Positions 17,461 through 25,879 of a stretch of DNA of 57,758 nt are shown here, piece after piece. The notes beneath the pieces were generated by a model. That model saw only the letters and a list, made by a program, of their open reading frames with translations, was not told the origin of the DNA and searched no databases. Position numbers and translations under genes: made by a program. The stretch spans positions 1 to 57,758 of the forward strand of contig JAEUWH010000019.1 in NCBI GenBank assembly GCA_016785955.1, in the 5' to 3' direction. Numbering within the stretch: position 1 is the stretch's first letter; the number at the start of each line of letters is the position of its first letter. Origin of the DNA: Pseudobdellovibrionaceae bacterium (lineage in GTDB: Bacteria > Bdellovibrionota > Bdellovibrionia > Bdellovibrionales > Bdellovibrionaceae).

Positions 17461-17725
17461 GCCTACACCTCTGCCTCCCGCAATCAAAACCCACCATGAT
17501 CCTTTTTTTGATTTATTTTCTGTTTAACTAAAACATTGGCGTAGCATGAACTTCAGGCTTTATAACGTTAATATTCCTTAACTTCAAAAATGCGTTCCAA
17601 ATTTCCTCAGTTTATTTTTTTCTGCTCAACTATCATGCAAAATAAAATATTTATGTTGCCCACGTGTGTGTCCTTACACACAAAAGATTGTAGACATCTT
17701 GAATTCAACACTTGAAGATAGAAAT

Positions 17726-18256
17726 ATGGATGCTCATTATCACAAAGTCATGGACCGCCGTAAGGCGATCAAAGACACCGGCACTCGATTGTATTTTGCA
17801 TACTCTGGAGTCCTGGATCGCGACGCTTTTAATACATGGATCGAAGAACATAGTTACCAATTTTTTCAACTGCCAGACGGCGACGTCGCCGAAGCCAAAG
17901 ATGTCGATTTGATTTTTGATTTCCCTTCGCGCTGGTGGGGTGGACGAGTCGCCGGACTGATGAACAAGCCTGGCGCCTCTGTTTTTGGACGACTATTTGA
18001 AATACCAGCTGTGGATTGGCCGATTGTACAACACAAAGAGGGAGTCGTTACGGGAATGTCCATCGAGTACACATTAAAAGTGACCGTTGACGGTAAAGAA
18101 ATTGAAGCCACCGCCTTCGTCACCAACCCCGCACGCGCCAGCCTGGAAGGTCCCGTCAGTGAACGTTTCATCCAAGCGCTGATCAATGGAGCTAAACAAG
18201 CTGGCCTACCAGACCACTACATCCATCAGCTACCCGCTAAGGCGGCATCGGCTTAA
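17726..18256 (+). CDS. Gamma-glutamylcyclotransferase-like protein
   Basis: The core matches the GGCT/AIG2-like fold: LYFAYSGVLDRDAF corresponds to the family's FAYGSNL segment, VFGRLFEIPAVDW to the VxGxLYEI strand, HKEGV to the region with the catalytic Glu, and the C-terminal ALINGAKQAGLPDHYI to the typical GAxxxGLPxxY ending. The glycine of the YGSN loop is changed (AYSGVL), so cyclotransferase activity is uncertain. The ATG at 17726 is preferred; a GTG at 17666 is possible and neither has a strong ribosome site. The DoxX-like gene follows after 27 bases and is probably co-transcribed. Confidence 0.7.
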   Translation: MDAHYHKVMDRRKAIKDTGTRLYFAYSGVLDRDAFNTWIEEHSYQFFQLPDGDVAEAKDVDLIFDFPSRWWGGRVAGLMNKPGASVFGRLFEIPAVDWPIVQHKEGVVTGMSIEYTLKVTVDGKEIEATAFVTNPARASLEGPVSERFIQALINGAKQAGLPDHYIHQLPAKAASA

Positions 18257-18283
18257 GACAACAAGGAATAAAAAGGAGAAATT

Positions 18284-18676
18284 TTGAAACAAAAACTGCC
18301 CATGATCGCACGTCTATTTTTAGGACTCATGTTTTTTGTATTTGGTTTAATTGGACTACTGAATCTTATCCCTGTGCCGCCCGAGCTGCCCGAGCGCTTA
18401 AAAACATTTAATGACGGCCTCGCAGCTTCGATTTATTTTATGCCATTAGTGAAAGGGACCGAGACTGTTTGCGGACTACTTTTACTTAGTGGATTTTTTG
18501 TTCCCCTCGCCCTGGTGATTTTAGCTCCGGTCATGATAAATATTTTTCTAGTTCACGCCTTCATGGCACCCGATGGATTGGTTCTTCCCGTGATTATGGG
18601 CTCTTTAATGATTTACTTATCATTTTTTGCCAAACCTTATTCTGACAAAATCAAATCTTTATTCATCGCGAACTAA
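18284..18676 (+). CDS. DoxX-like membrane protein
   Basis: Four hydrophobic segments in 130 residues, with RLFLGLMFFVFGLIGLLNL at the N-terminus and GLLLLSGFFVPLALVILAPV in the middle, fit the DoxX family. The start is a TTG at 18284 with GGAGAAATT directly upstream. DoxX proteins are small inner-membrane proteins linked in some bacteria to redox or oxidative-stress functions; the role here is open. It follows the cyclotransferase-like gene and overlaps the convergent barrel gene by four bases. Confidence 0.8.
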   Translation: MKQKLPMIARLFLGLMFFVFGLIGLLNLIPVPPELPERLKTFNDGLAASIYFMPLVKGTETVCGLLLLSGFFVPLALVILAPVMINIFLVHAFMAPDGLVLPVIMGSLMIYLSFFAKPYSDKIKSLFIAN

Positions 18677-19488
18677 AAGCTGTGCGTATAGCGCACGTAA
18701 AAGTAGGACGACGATGCATTCACGATTCTAAAGTTAGGCGCCCCTGAATTTTCATCATAAAACCCCATACGATTAGAGTGTCCAATGCCAACACTCTGAC
18801 TGGGGTTAAACTGATAACCTAAATCCTGAAACTGATACAAAGTCTCTGAAGACTCATCGCTGACGTACTTAAAATATTGATAAAACATAAAGTGTGATAC
18901 AAACGTCCAATTAGATTTAGAAAAAGATCCAGTTACGCCATAGGCCATGTAATAGTTGCTACTCGATTCACCCTCGGCAGTCTTATCCCCGTCCGTAAAG
19001 TTTTTATTTATCGAAACCGTTCCCGCCAAGTTAAACGTCGGGATTTTTAAATACTTTGTATCCAAAGACACCCCAACACCTAAACCGGACGTTCCATACT
19101 GCTTCAAGTTTTCTCGTGTGTACTTGGACAAACCAATCGTCGATACCGAATAAACCCGCAGTTTTATCTGGGGCATTACATTCCTCGGTATGGTCGAAAA
19201 ATTTAATAGCGGATCATCCCAATCGCTTGTCGAAGGACTGGCGTAGCTGTAGTAGTAATACAGATAACCACTCGCTGTAAATAGGTCTTTAAACGAAAAA
19301 ACCGACAACAAGCTCAAATCCACCGTCCGGTCAGACTTTTCATTGTCATCCCGATTTTGAAAATAATGACCAAGAGTCAAATCATAACTTTGGCTAAAGT
19401 CGCCAACGGACTTGCCAGCCCAAAGGCGACTACAAAATAAAATGATGATGCCATAAATCAACCAACGCAAAAAAACCGCCCTTATCAT
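18673..19488 (-). CDS. Outer-membrane beta-barrel candidate
   Basis: The 271-residue product has an N-terminal signal sequence (LIYGIIILFCSRLWAG, about 10-25). A body dominated by alternating hydrophobic and aromatic strands follows (GYLYYYYSYA, YYMAYGVTGSF, VSHFMFYQYFKYV), with a C-terminal Phe (YVRYTHSF), the classical outer-membrane barrel ending. The mature length could give about 10-12 strands. No family recognised; it could be a channel or surface protein. It is convergent with the DoxX-like gene and divergent from the Fnr-type regulator. Confidence 0.65.
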   Translation of the reverse strand: MIRAVFLRWLIYGIIILFCSRLWAGKSVGDFSQSYDLTLGHYFQNRDDNEKSDRTVDLSLLSVFSFKDLFTASGYLYYYYSYASPSTSDWDDPLLNFSTIPRNVMPQIKLRVYSVSTIGLSKYTRENLKQYGTSGLGVGVSLDTKYLKIPTFNLAGTVSINKNFTDGDKTAEGESSSNYYMAYGVTGSFSKSNWTFVSHFMFYQYFKYVSDESSETLYQFQDLGYQFNPSQSVGIGHSNRMGFYDENSGAPNFRIVNASSSYFYVRYTHSF

Positions 19489-19795
19489 TTGATCTTAGTC
19501 TATCGATCCGCATGCGAAAATCAACTATTCAACAGAATAGAACAGACACGGTTACAATTCCCACACCATGAATCAATGATTCGCTCAGAGCCTAAACACA
19601 ACGAAAAAACCCTCTATTAAAATAATCAAAAACACCAGGTCCAGTGCCGCCCCACAAGAACTCTTTAAAAGGTGCTGTTTCCGCTCATTTCAACCTTGTT
19701 TAGGTCAAGAAATCTTGAAGGATTTTAGTGATGAATACCATTGAGTACTTGCGATTGAGGGCTCAAACGCCTATAATGAAAGTCCTAAGGAAATT
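19489..19795. other. Divergent promoter region of barrel gene and fnr-like gene
   Basis: No gene is visible. A perfect 14-base palindrome lies at 19705-19718, and AAGGA precedes the fnr-like ATG at 19796. I find no canonical TTGAT-N4-ATCAA Fnr box here. Confidence 0.5.
19705..19718. promoter_or_regulatory. Palindrome upstream of the Fnr-like gene
   Basis: TCAAGA and TCTTGA form a perfect inverted repeat with a 2-base centre (TCAAGAAATCTTGA), 77 bases before the fnr-like start. It resembles a dimer operator of the CRP/Fnr superfamily but with different half-sites from E. coli Fnr, which fits the altered recognition helix of the encoded protein. Confidence 0.4.
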
Positions 19796-20476
19796 ATGAC
19801 AACACCGGCACGAAAAGACTCTTGCTTAACTTGCGATGCTAAACACAGCAGCGCTTTGTGTTCCTCTCCAGATGTAGTGAAAGTCATTGATTCCGTTAAG
19901 GTCACTTGTCACTACAAGGCCGGACAAACAATTTTTCAGCAAGGCCAAGATCCGCTCGGGTTATTTGCAGTGCAATCAGGCCTTGTTAAACTTGAAGTGA
20001 ATTCATCCGATGGACATGCGCATACGTTGCGAATGCTGGGGCCCGGAGGCGTTGTGGGTTACCGCTCGCTTTTTGCTCACGAGCCTTATAAAGCCAACGC
20101 CATCGCGATTGAAGATACTCATTTGTGTTACATTCCCAAAAAAGAACTCTTCCAGGTTTTTGCCGATCACCCCGAAGCCACTTTGAATTTTATGCAGTCG
20201 ATATGCAAAGACCTACGTTTTGCCGAAGAGAAATGGATTGATCAAATGGATAAAGAAGCCTCCGAGCGTATTGCCGAGGCGATCTTATTTCTGCAAGATC
20301 ACTTCACTGATCAAAAATGGACCCGTAAAGAGATTGCTCAATGGGCCGGCACCACACCCGAAACAGTGATGCGCACTCTGGCTCAATTTGAAAAAGAAGG
20401 CCTGATTGATCAGGCCGGACGAAAGATTATCATTTTGAATCGTACGGCCATTCAAACTAAAGCCGCCCATACTTAA
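19796..20476 (+). CDS. Crp/Fnr-family regulator, Fnr-type with cysteine cluster
   Basis: The 226-residue protein has an N-terminal cysteine cluster (C10, C13, C22) and a fourth cysteine, C111, in HLCYIPKKEL, at the place of E. coli Fnr C122. Such a set can carry an oxygen-sensitive [4Fe-4S] cluster. A cNMP-binding-like beta roll (about 35-130), a dimerisation helix and a C-terminal HTH follow, with recognition segment TTPETVMRTL. There the Fnr Glu and Arg are kept but the Ser between them is Met. The gene starts the cbb3 oxidase block, 70 bases before ccoI, and most likely activates it when oxygen is low. The missing canonical Fnr box suggests a different site. Confidence 0.9.
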   Translation: MTTPARKDSCLTCDAKHSSALCSSPDVVKVIDSVKVTCHYKAGQTIFQQGQDPLGLFAVQSGLVKLEVNSSDGHAHTLRMLGPGGVVGYRSLFAHEPYKANAIAIEDTHLCYIPKKELFQVFADHPEATLNFMQSICKDLRFAEEKWIDQMDKEASERIAEAILFLQDHFTDQKWTRKEIAQWAGTTPETVMRTLAQFEKEGLIDQAGRKIIILNRTAIQTKAAHT

Positions 20477-20546
20477 AAAAATAAATATTTCGAAACATGA
20501 TGGCCGTCATATTTAAAAACGCCCATTTCGACGAAGGTTATTACAT

Positions 20547-22835
20547 ATGGATACCGCCCCAGCCCTTTCACCGTGCAAATATTGCCACCAGCAATGCCGC
20601 TCAAGTTCCGAGTTCTGCTGCCAAGCCTGTGAATTGCTTTTTAAAATCGATTATAAATCCTGGGTTCCTCAAGCTGATCAGTCGCTGCTCCAAAAAAAGA
20701 ATCAATACATGGACTCGGACGACTTTAAATCATTCTATAAAAATCCTGAAAATGAATCGGAATTTAGTTTTTACGTCGAAGGCCTACAATGTGCCTCGTG
20801 TATTCACCTGATCGAAAAAATTCCCGAGTTTTATCCGCAGGTGACTTCGATCCAGGTCAATTTCGGCTTATCGCTGATCACCGTCCAAGCCACAAGAGAA
20901 TTTAAATTGAGTCAGTTTCTGGCTCTGTTAGACGAACTGGGATACAAAGGCACCCCGCTTTCAAAAAATGAAAATCTGTCTGAAAAATATAAATCAGAAA
21001 ATCGCGCCAGCCTGAAACGTATCGCCGTCGCCGGCGCCTGTGCTGGAAATATTATGTTATTCGTTGTTCCTATATACGGGGGGTTGAGCGGCACGTACGC
21101 GACGGCCTTCAACTGGATCAGTTTTGTGCTGTTTCTGCCGATCGTGTTCTATTCGTCCGTTCCTTTTTACCAAGGCGCTTGGAATAGTCTGCGTTATCGA
21201 GTCATCAACGTGGATTTACCGATCGTCATTGCCCTACTCACCGGTTTTATTTTTTCCACCGTCAATTTGATTTTAGGAAAACCCGATATCTATTTTGATT
21301 CGACCGCCAGCTTTTTATTCTTGATCTTATCGACTCGATATTTGGTCAAGCGCATCCAGCAAAAAACACTGAGCGAGTCCTCGATCATGAGCTTCCTTCC
21401 TGTTCAGACGGTCGAATACAAAACCGAACTCGGTAAAGCGTCCAAACTGTCTCTTCATATCCATCCCGGCGATACGCTGATCATTCAGCCGGGGCAAATT
21501 ATTCCGGCTGACGGCAAGCTTTCTTCCTTCAACGCCGAAGTCGATAATTCATTATTAAATGGCGAATCCCTGCCTCAAACCTTGGCAATGGGGATGGAGG
21601 TCTACGCCGGCACCCGCGCCCTGAACAAACCTTTTGAAATAAAAGTCGAGCGGACTTTAGCCGACACCGAAATTGGTAAAATCGTTTCCTCGCTAGAAAA
21701 AGAGTCTCTAAAAAAAACTCCGTTCGTCACGCGTTCCGAAAATATTTCCCATTGGCTGATCGCCATCGTTTTTTCGATCGCGATCATTTTCTTTTTCGTG
21801 TACGGCGGCTTGGTCAGCTATGATGCCGCTTTCAATCGGGCACTGGCGCTGATCGTTATTGCCTGCCCCTGCGCTTTAGCCTTTGGTACACCATTGACCT
21901 ATGCCTTATCTTTACGTAAAGCGCGAGACCTGGGAATCTTAATCAAGAACGGGAATGTTTTTGAAAAGGTGGGGCAATTAAAAACTTTATTTTTTGATAA
22001 AACGGGCACATTGACTTCGGGACAGTTGTCACTGATGTCCAGCTTCCCGTGCGAGATTCCAGCAGATTGGAAGCAGCTTATTTTGGGCCTGGAATGTCGT
22101 TCTCGCCATCCCATGGCTTTTGCCTTTAGAAAATCCTGGCCCGACATCATCCCCGCTTCTTTCATCAGCGTCGACGACATCCCCGGCGTTGGAATTCGTG
22201 GATCCTACGAGGGGTCTATCTATTCGCTGGAATCTAACCACGCGCGCGAAGAGACTGGCCTCATGAGCGTGAAGCTTAAAAAAGATGATTCCACGCTCGC
22301 TTATTTTTATTTTTCTGATGAGCTTCAAGCCGATACGAAAAATGTCATCGAGCTATTGAAACAAAAAAAATATGAAATCGGTATCATCTCGGGGGATCGT
22401 AAAGCCGTTGTGGAAAAAATAGCCCATGACACCGGCGTGGATCCTCGGCTTATTTTCTCTCACCGCACTCCCCAGCAAAAACTTGACGTTATAAAACTTT
22501 TTCCCTACGCCTGCATGATTGGCGACGGCGCTAACGATTCTCTGGCTCTAAGCCAGGCGCATGTTGGAATTTCGGTAAAGGGCTCGGTGTCGCTCAGTCA
22601 TAACTCAAGCGAAGTCTGCTTCACTCGTCCCGGGCTCAAATCCATTCTTGATTTGATTCGCATTTCAAAACGCTCGCAGCAGATTTTAAAACTGAATCTG
22701 GGATTTGCGCTTTTTTATAATTTTCTGGGTGGTACGCTGGCCTTACTGGGATACATCAATCCTTTGGTGGCCGCCATCCTTATGCCCATCAGCAGCCTGC
22801 TGATTATCATCAATACCTATCGGGGGTTGAAATGA
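20547..22835 (+). CDS. ccoI: CcoI-type copper-transporting P-type ATPase
   Basis: This 762-residue ATPase has an N-terminal cysteine-rich metal-binding segment (CKYCHQQC, CCQAC) and an HMA-like domain with LQCASC (about 88-93). Eight membrane helices include the CPC ion motif (residues 440-442, IACPCALAF). The phosphorylation motif DKTGTL starts at 484, and SRHP and GDGANDS are present. The usual TGES loop reads NGES. CcoI delivers copper to the cbb3 oxidase active site during assembly, and the position at the head of the cco genes fits. Its stop overlaps the ccoS start by four bases. Confidence 0.95.
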   Translation: MDTAPALSPCKYCHQQCRSSSEFCCQACELLFKIDYKSWVPQADQSLLQKKNQYMDSDDFKSFYKNPENESEFSFYVEGLQCASCIHLIEKIPEFYPQVTSIQVNFGLSLITVQATREFKLSQFLALLDELGYKGTPLSKNENLSEKYKSENRASLKRIAVAGACAGNIMLFVVPIYGGLSGTYATAFNWISFVLFLPIVFYSSVPFYQGAWNSLRYRVINVDLPIVIALLTGFIFSTVNLILGKPDIYFDSTASFLFLILSTRYLVKRIQQKTLSESSIMSFLPVQTVEYKTELGKASKLSLHIHPGDTLIIQPGQIIPADGKLSSFNAEVDNSLLNGESLPQTLAMGMEVYAGTRALNKPFEIKVERTLADTEIGKIVSSLEKESLKKTPFVTRSENISHWLIAIVFSIAIIFFFVYGGLVSYDAAFNRALALIVIACPCALAFGTPLTYALSLRKARDLGILIKNGNVFEKVGQLKTLFFDKTGTLTSGQLSLMSSFPCEIPADWKQLILGLECRSRHPMAFAFRKSWPDIIPASFISVDDIPGVGIRGSYEGSIYSLESNHAREETGLMSVKLKKDDSTLAYFYFSDELQADTKNVIELLKQKKYEIGIISGDRKAVVEKIAHDTGVDPRLIFSHRTPQQKLDVIKLFPYACMIGDGANDSLALSQAHVGISVKGSVSLSHNSSEVCFTRPGLKSILDLIRISKRSQQILKLNLGFALFYNFLGGTLALLGYINPLVAAILMPISSLLIIINTYRGLK

Positions 22836-23014
22836 ACATCATTCTTTTCATGATCCCTTTGGCATTAATATTTGCCGGCGGCTTCGTCGTCGCATTTTTA
22901 TGGGCCTCCTCCAAAGGCCAGTTTGACGATTTGGAAACCCCGGCTATGAGAATTTTAGTTGAAGAAAAGAAATTGAATTCATCCAATGAAGGGAGCAATA
23001 GTGGAATCACTTAA
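22832..23014 (+). CDS. ccoS: CcoS cbb3 oxidase assembly protein
   Basis: The 60-residue protein has one N-terminal membrane helix with the family pattern IPLALIFAGGFVVAFLWA, then KGQFDDLETPAMRIL, typical of CcoS. It is needed in other bacteria for cofactor insertion into cbb3 oxidase. It overlaps ccoI by four bases and the ccoNO start by 14. Confidence 0.93.
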   Translation: MNIILFMIPLALIFAGGFVVAFLWASSKGQFDDLETPAMRILVEEKKLNSSNEGSNSGIT

Positions 23015-25172
23015 AAATAATCAATTGGTAAAAGTCATTTACGATGACAAAATCGTAAAAGCATTTTTACTGGCGACGCTGGCATTTGCAGGCATCGCTT
23101 TTCTGGTGGGCGTACTGATCGCCCTGCAACTGGCCTACTGGCCACTCAACATGAATTTAGAATGGCTCACGTATGGCCGCATGCGGCCGCTGCATACGAA
23201 CGCGGCCATTTTTGCTTTTGCCGGCAACGCGATCTTCGCCGGAATTTATTATTCGACTCAACGACTTTGTAAAACACGTCTATTTAATGACACCCTCAGC
23301 TGGATTCATTTTTGGGGTTGGCAAGCCATTATTTTAGCCGCTGCTATCTCGCTGCCACTCGGTTATTCGCAAAGTAAAGAATACGCCGAACTTGAATGGC
23401 CCATCGATATCGCCATCGCGGTGATCTGGGTTATCTTCGGGGTGAATTTTTTCGGCACCTTGATTAGACGCCGTGAAAAACATATTTACGTAGCACTTTG
23501 GTTTTACATTTCGACCATCATCACGGTGGCCATGCTACATATTGTGAACTCGATCGAATATCCCGTTAGTTTTATGAAATCCTACCCTGTCTGGGCCGGT
23601 GTTCAGGACGCCATGATTCAGTGGTGGTACGGGCATAATGCCGTTGCCTTTTTCCTGACAACTCCGTTCTTGGGTTTGATGTATTATTTCGTACCCAAAG
23701 CCGTCAATCGCCCGGTGTATTCTTATCGCTTGTCGATCGTTCACTTTTGGGCTCTTATTTTTCTTTATATTTGGGCGGGTCCACATCACTTGTTGTACAC
23801 GGCACTTCCCGATTGGGCGCAAACGTTTGGGATGGTTTTTTCCGTCATGCTTTGGGCACCTAGCTGGGGCGGAATGATCAATGGATTATTAACTCTTCGC
23901 GGTGTTTGGCATCTGTTACGCACAGATCCCATTATCAAATTCTTTGTGACCGCACTTACATTCTATGGAATGTCGACATTTGAAGGCCCATTGTTATCAA
24001 TCAAGTCAGTCAGCCATATCGCGCATTACACGGATTGGATTGTCGGTCACGTCCACGGCGGAACACTGGGATGGAATGGCTTTATGGTTTTTGGGATGAT
24101 TTATTTTTTGATTCCCAAACTTTGGGGTCGTCAAATGTATTCCAAATCGATGATGGTTTCGCACTTTTGGATCGGCTTTGCCGGTATTCTGCTGTATTAC
24201 GTATCAATGGCGGCGGCGGGGATCACTCAGGGTCTGATGTGGCGAGCGATGGACGCCAATGGTAACTTGCTGTATCCCGACTTTGTCGAAACAGTCCTGA
24301 AAATCGTTCCGTTATACTGGGTCCGCGCGCTGGGCGGCGGTCTGTACCTGATCGGTTTCTTCATCATGATCTACAACGTTTACAAAACGATTCGTATGGC
24401 TCCGGCGGTCCAAGCGGACACCGAAGTCATGGTACCCGTATCAGCTCTGGATGCACACCCCGAAGCTTCGACCGGACATCGCCGACTGGAAGGTTTAGTA
24501 CCAACATTTTCGGTGTTGGCATTCTTGGCCGTTTTTGTGGGCTCTGTTTTAGAGATTTATCCGTCCTTGAATTTAAAACAGTACATCAAAAATGAAACGC
24601 CGGTAGAGCCTTATTCACCACTTGAATTGGCAGGTCGTGATATTTATATACGAGAAGGCTGTTACACCTGTCATTCGCAGATGATCCGCCAGGTTGCTGA
24701 TGATGTTTTGCGTTTTGGAAAACCGTCAACGATTTCAGAGTCCATGTACGATCGTCCATTTCAATGGGGATCTAAACGCACGGGTCCTGATTTAGCTCGT
24801 GTTGGAAAAAAATATCCAAACTTGTGGCATTATAAACATATGATCGATCCACGGTCTGTCACGCCAAAGTCCATCATGCCGAACTATCCTTGGTTGGCAG
24901 ATCACCCGACGGATTTTGTTTCTTTGCGTAAAAAAGTTGCCGTCATGCGCTCGCTCGGAGTTCCTTATGACGATAATACGTTGGCACAAGCCGATGTAAT
25001 GGCAGAAAATGAAGCCAAAGTGATCGCCAAAGATTTAGCCGATCAAGGCATCACTCAATCTGGACTGGACAAAAAAGAAATCGTAGCGCTCATCGCCTAC
25101 ATGCAAGCACTGGGACAAAAAGAAAAGAAAAAAGGAGACGACGATGGCAAAAATGTGGCTGGCTCACTTTAA
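23001..25172 (+). CDS. ccoNO: CcoN-CcoO fusion, cbb3 cytochrome c oxidase
   Basis: Residues 1 to about 475 are the heme-copper subunit CcoN. They have about 12 helices and His ligands in RPLHTNAA, WWYGHNAV, GPHHLLYT and VGHVHGGTLGW. After a linker, one helix (VPTFSVLAFLAVFVGSVLEI) leads into the CcoO domain, with a single heme c site GCYTCHSQMIRQ at about residue 554 and a Met ligand region in KSIMPNYPWL. Such fusions are known in Bdellovibrionota and Bacteroidota. The GTG at 23001 is preferred because GGGAG lies 5 bases upstream; the ATG at 22986 would add 5 residues. It is the catalytic core for respiration at low oxygen. Confidence 0.93.
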   Translation: MESLKNNQLVKVIYDDKIVKAFLLATLAFAGIAFLVGVLIALQLAYWPLNMNLEWLTYGRMRPLHTNAAIFAFAGNAIFAGIYYSTQRLCKTRLFNDTLSWIHFWGWQAIILAAAISLPLGYSQSKEYAELEWPIDIAIAVIWVIFGVNFFGTLIRRREKHIYVALWFYISTIITVAMLHIVNSIEYPVSFMKSYPVWAGVQDAMIQWWYGHNAVAFFLTTPFLGLMYYFVPKAVNRPVYSYRLSIVHFWALIFLYIWAGPHHLLYTALPDWAQTFGMVFSVMLWAPSWGGMINGLLTLRGVWHLLRTDPIIKFFVTALTFYGMSTFEGPLLSIKSVSHIAHYTDWIVGHVHGGTLGWNGFMVFGMIYFLIPKLWGRQMYSKSMMVSHFWIGFAGILLYYVSMAAAGITQGLMWRAMDANGNLLYPDFVETVLKIVPLYWVRALGGGLYLIGFFIMIYNVYKTIRMAPAVQADTEVMVPVSALDAHPEASTGHRRLEGLVPTFSVLAFLAVFVGSVLEIYPSLNLKQYIKNETPVEPYSPLELAGRDIYIREGCYTCHSQMIRQVADDVLRFGKPSTISESMYDRPFQWGSKRTGPDLARVGKKYPNLWHYKHMIDPRSVTPKSIMPNYPWLADHPTDFVSLRKKVAVMRSLGVPYDDNTLAQADVMAENEAKVIAKDLADQGITQSGLDKKEIVALIAYMQALGQKEKKKGDDDGKNVAGSL

Positions 25173-25314
25173 TGACGTACCGCTAACACTGTTAGCATTT
25201 ATCATTTTCATGTGTACTTTTGGTTTCGTGCTGTTGTGGACATTTCGCAGAAACTCAAAACCGTATTACGACAAAATCTCGCAATTGCCATTGAAAGACG
25301 GAGATAATTTATGA
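25144..25314 (+). CDS. ccoQ: CcoQ small oxidase subunit
   Basis: A 56-residue frame overlaps the end of ccoNO by 29 bases and ends in the ATGA overlap with ccoP. It has one membrane helix (PLTLLAFIIFMCTFGFVLLW) followed by a basic segment (TFRRNSKPYYDKI), as in CcoQ. The position between ccoNO and ccoP is the standard one. CcoQ stabilises the complex. The short length hides it from ordinary size cut-offs. Confidence 0.85.
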   Translation: MAKMWLAHFNDVPLTLLAFIIFMCTFGFVLLWTFRRNSKPYYDKISQLPLKDGDNL

Positions 25315-25874
25315 GCAATGAAATGGACAAAGAAATTGTAGGCCACGATTACGACGGGATCAAAGAGTACGACAATCCACTGCCTGGTTGGTGGTTGCTG
25401 ACATTTTATGGAACAATTATTTTTGCTTTCATTTATGTCGCTCACTATGAATCCGGCAGCGGCAACTCGCTCAAGAAAGATTTGGAAATTGCGTTGGCCC
25501 AAATTGAAACATTGAAGTCCTCGGTGGGTCCAATTAAGCTGGACAGCGAGGAGGTCCTTCTTGAAAAGGCGAAAGATCCTAAATTGCTGGCTGTGGGCGC
25601 CGAGCAGTTCCAAGGCAAATGTGCTTCGTGCCATGGCAACGAACTCCAGGGTCTTATCGGTCCAAACTTAACCGATAACTTTTGGATTCACGGCAAAGGC
25701 ACGCTGACCGATGTGATTACGACCATTCGCACCGGGGTTGCCGACAAAGGGATGCCTCCTTGGGAAGGAATTTTGAAGAACGAGGAAATCCAAGCGTTGG
25801 CGTCCTTTATTCATTCAAAGTACGGCAGTCAACCGGCCAATCCTAAAGAACCTCAGGGACAAAAAATAGAATAA
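25311..25874 (+). CDS. ccoP: CcoP with a single heme c domain
   Basis: The N-terminus DGIKEYDNPLPGWW and the following membrane helix are diagnostic of CcoP. The 187-residue protein carries only one CxxCH site (CASCH, residues 104-108) with a Met ligand in KGMPPWEG. Proteobacterial CcoP is about 300 residues with two heme domains, so this is the short form. It overlaps ccoQ by four bases. It hands electrons from soluble cytochromes to the fused CcoNO. Confidence 0.92.
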   Translation: MSNEMDKEIVGHDYDGIKEYDNPLPGWWLLTFYGTIIFAFIYVAHYESGSGNSLKKDLEIALAQIETLKSSVGPIKLDSEEVLLEKAKDPKLLAVGAEQFQGKCASCHGNELQGLIGPNLTDNFWIHGKGTLTDVITTIRTGVADKGMPPWEGILKNEEIQALASFIHSKYGSQPANPKEPQGQKIE

Positions 25875-25879
25875 TAAAT

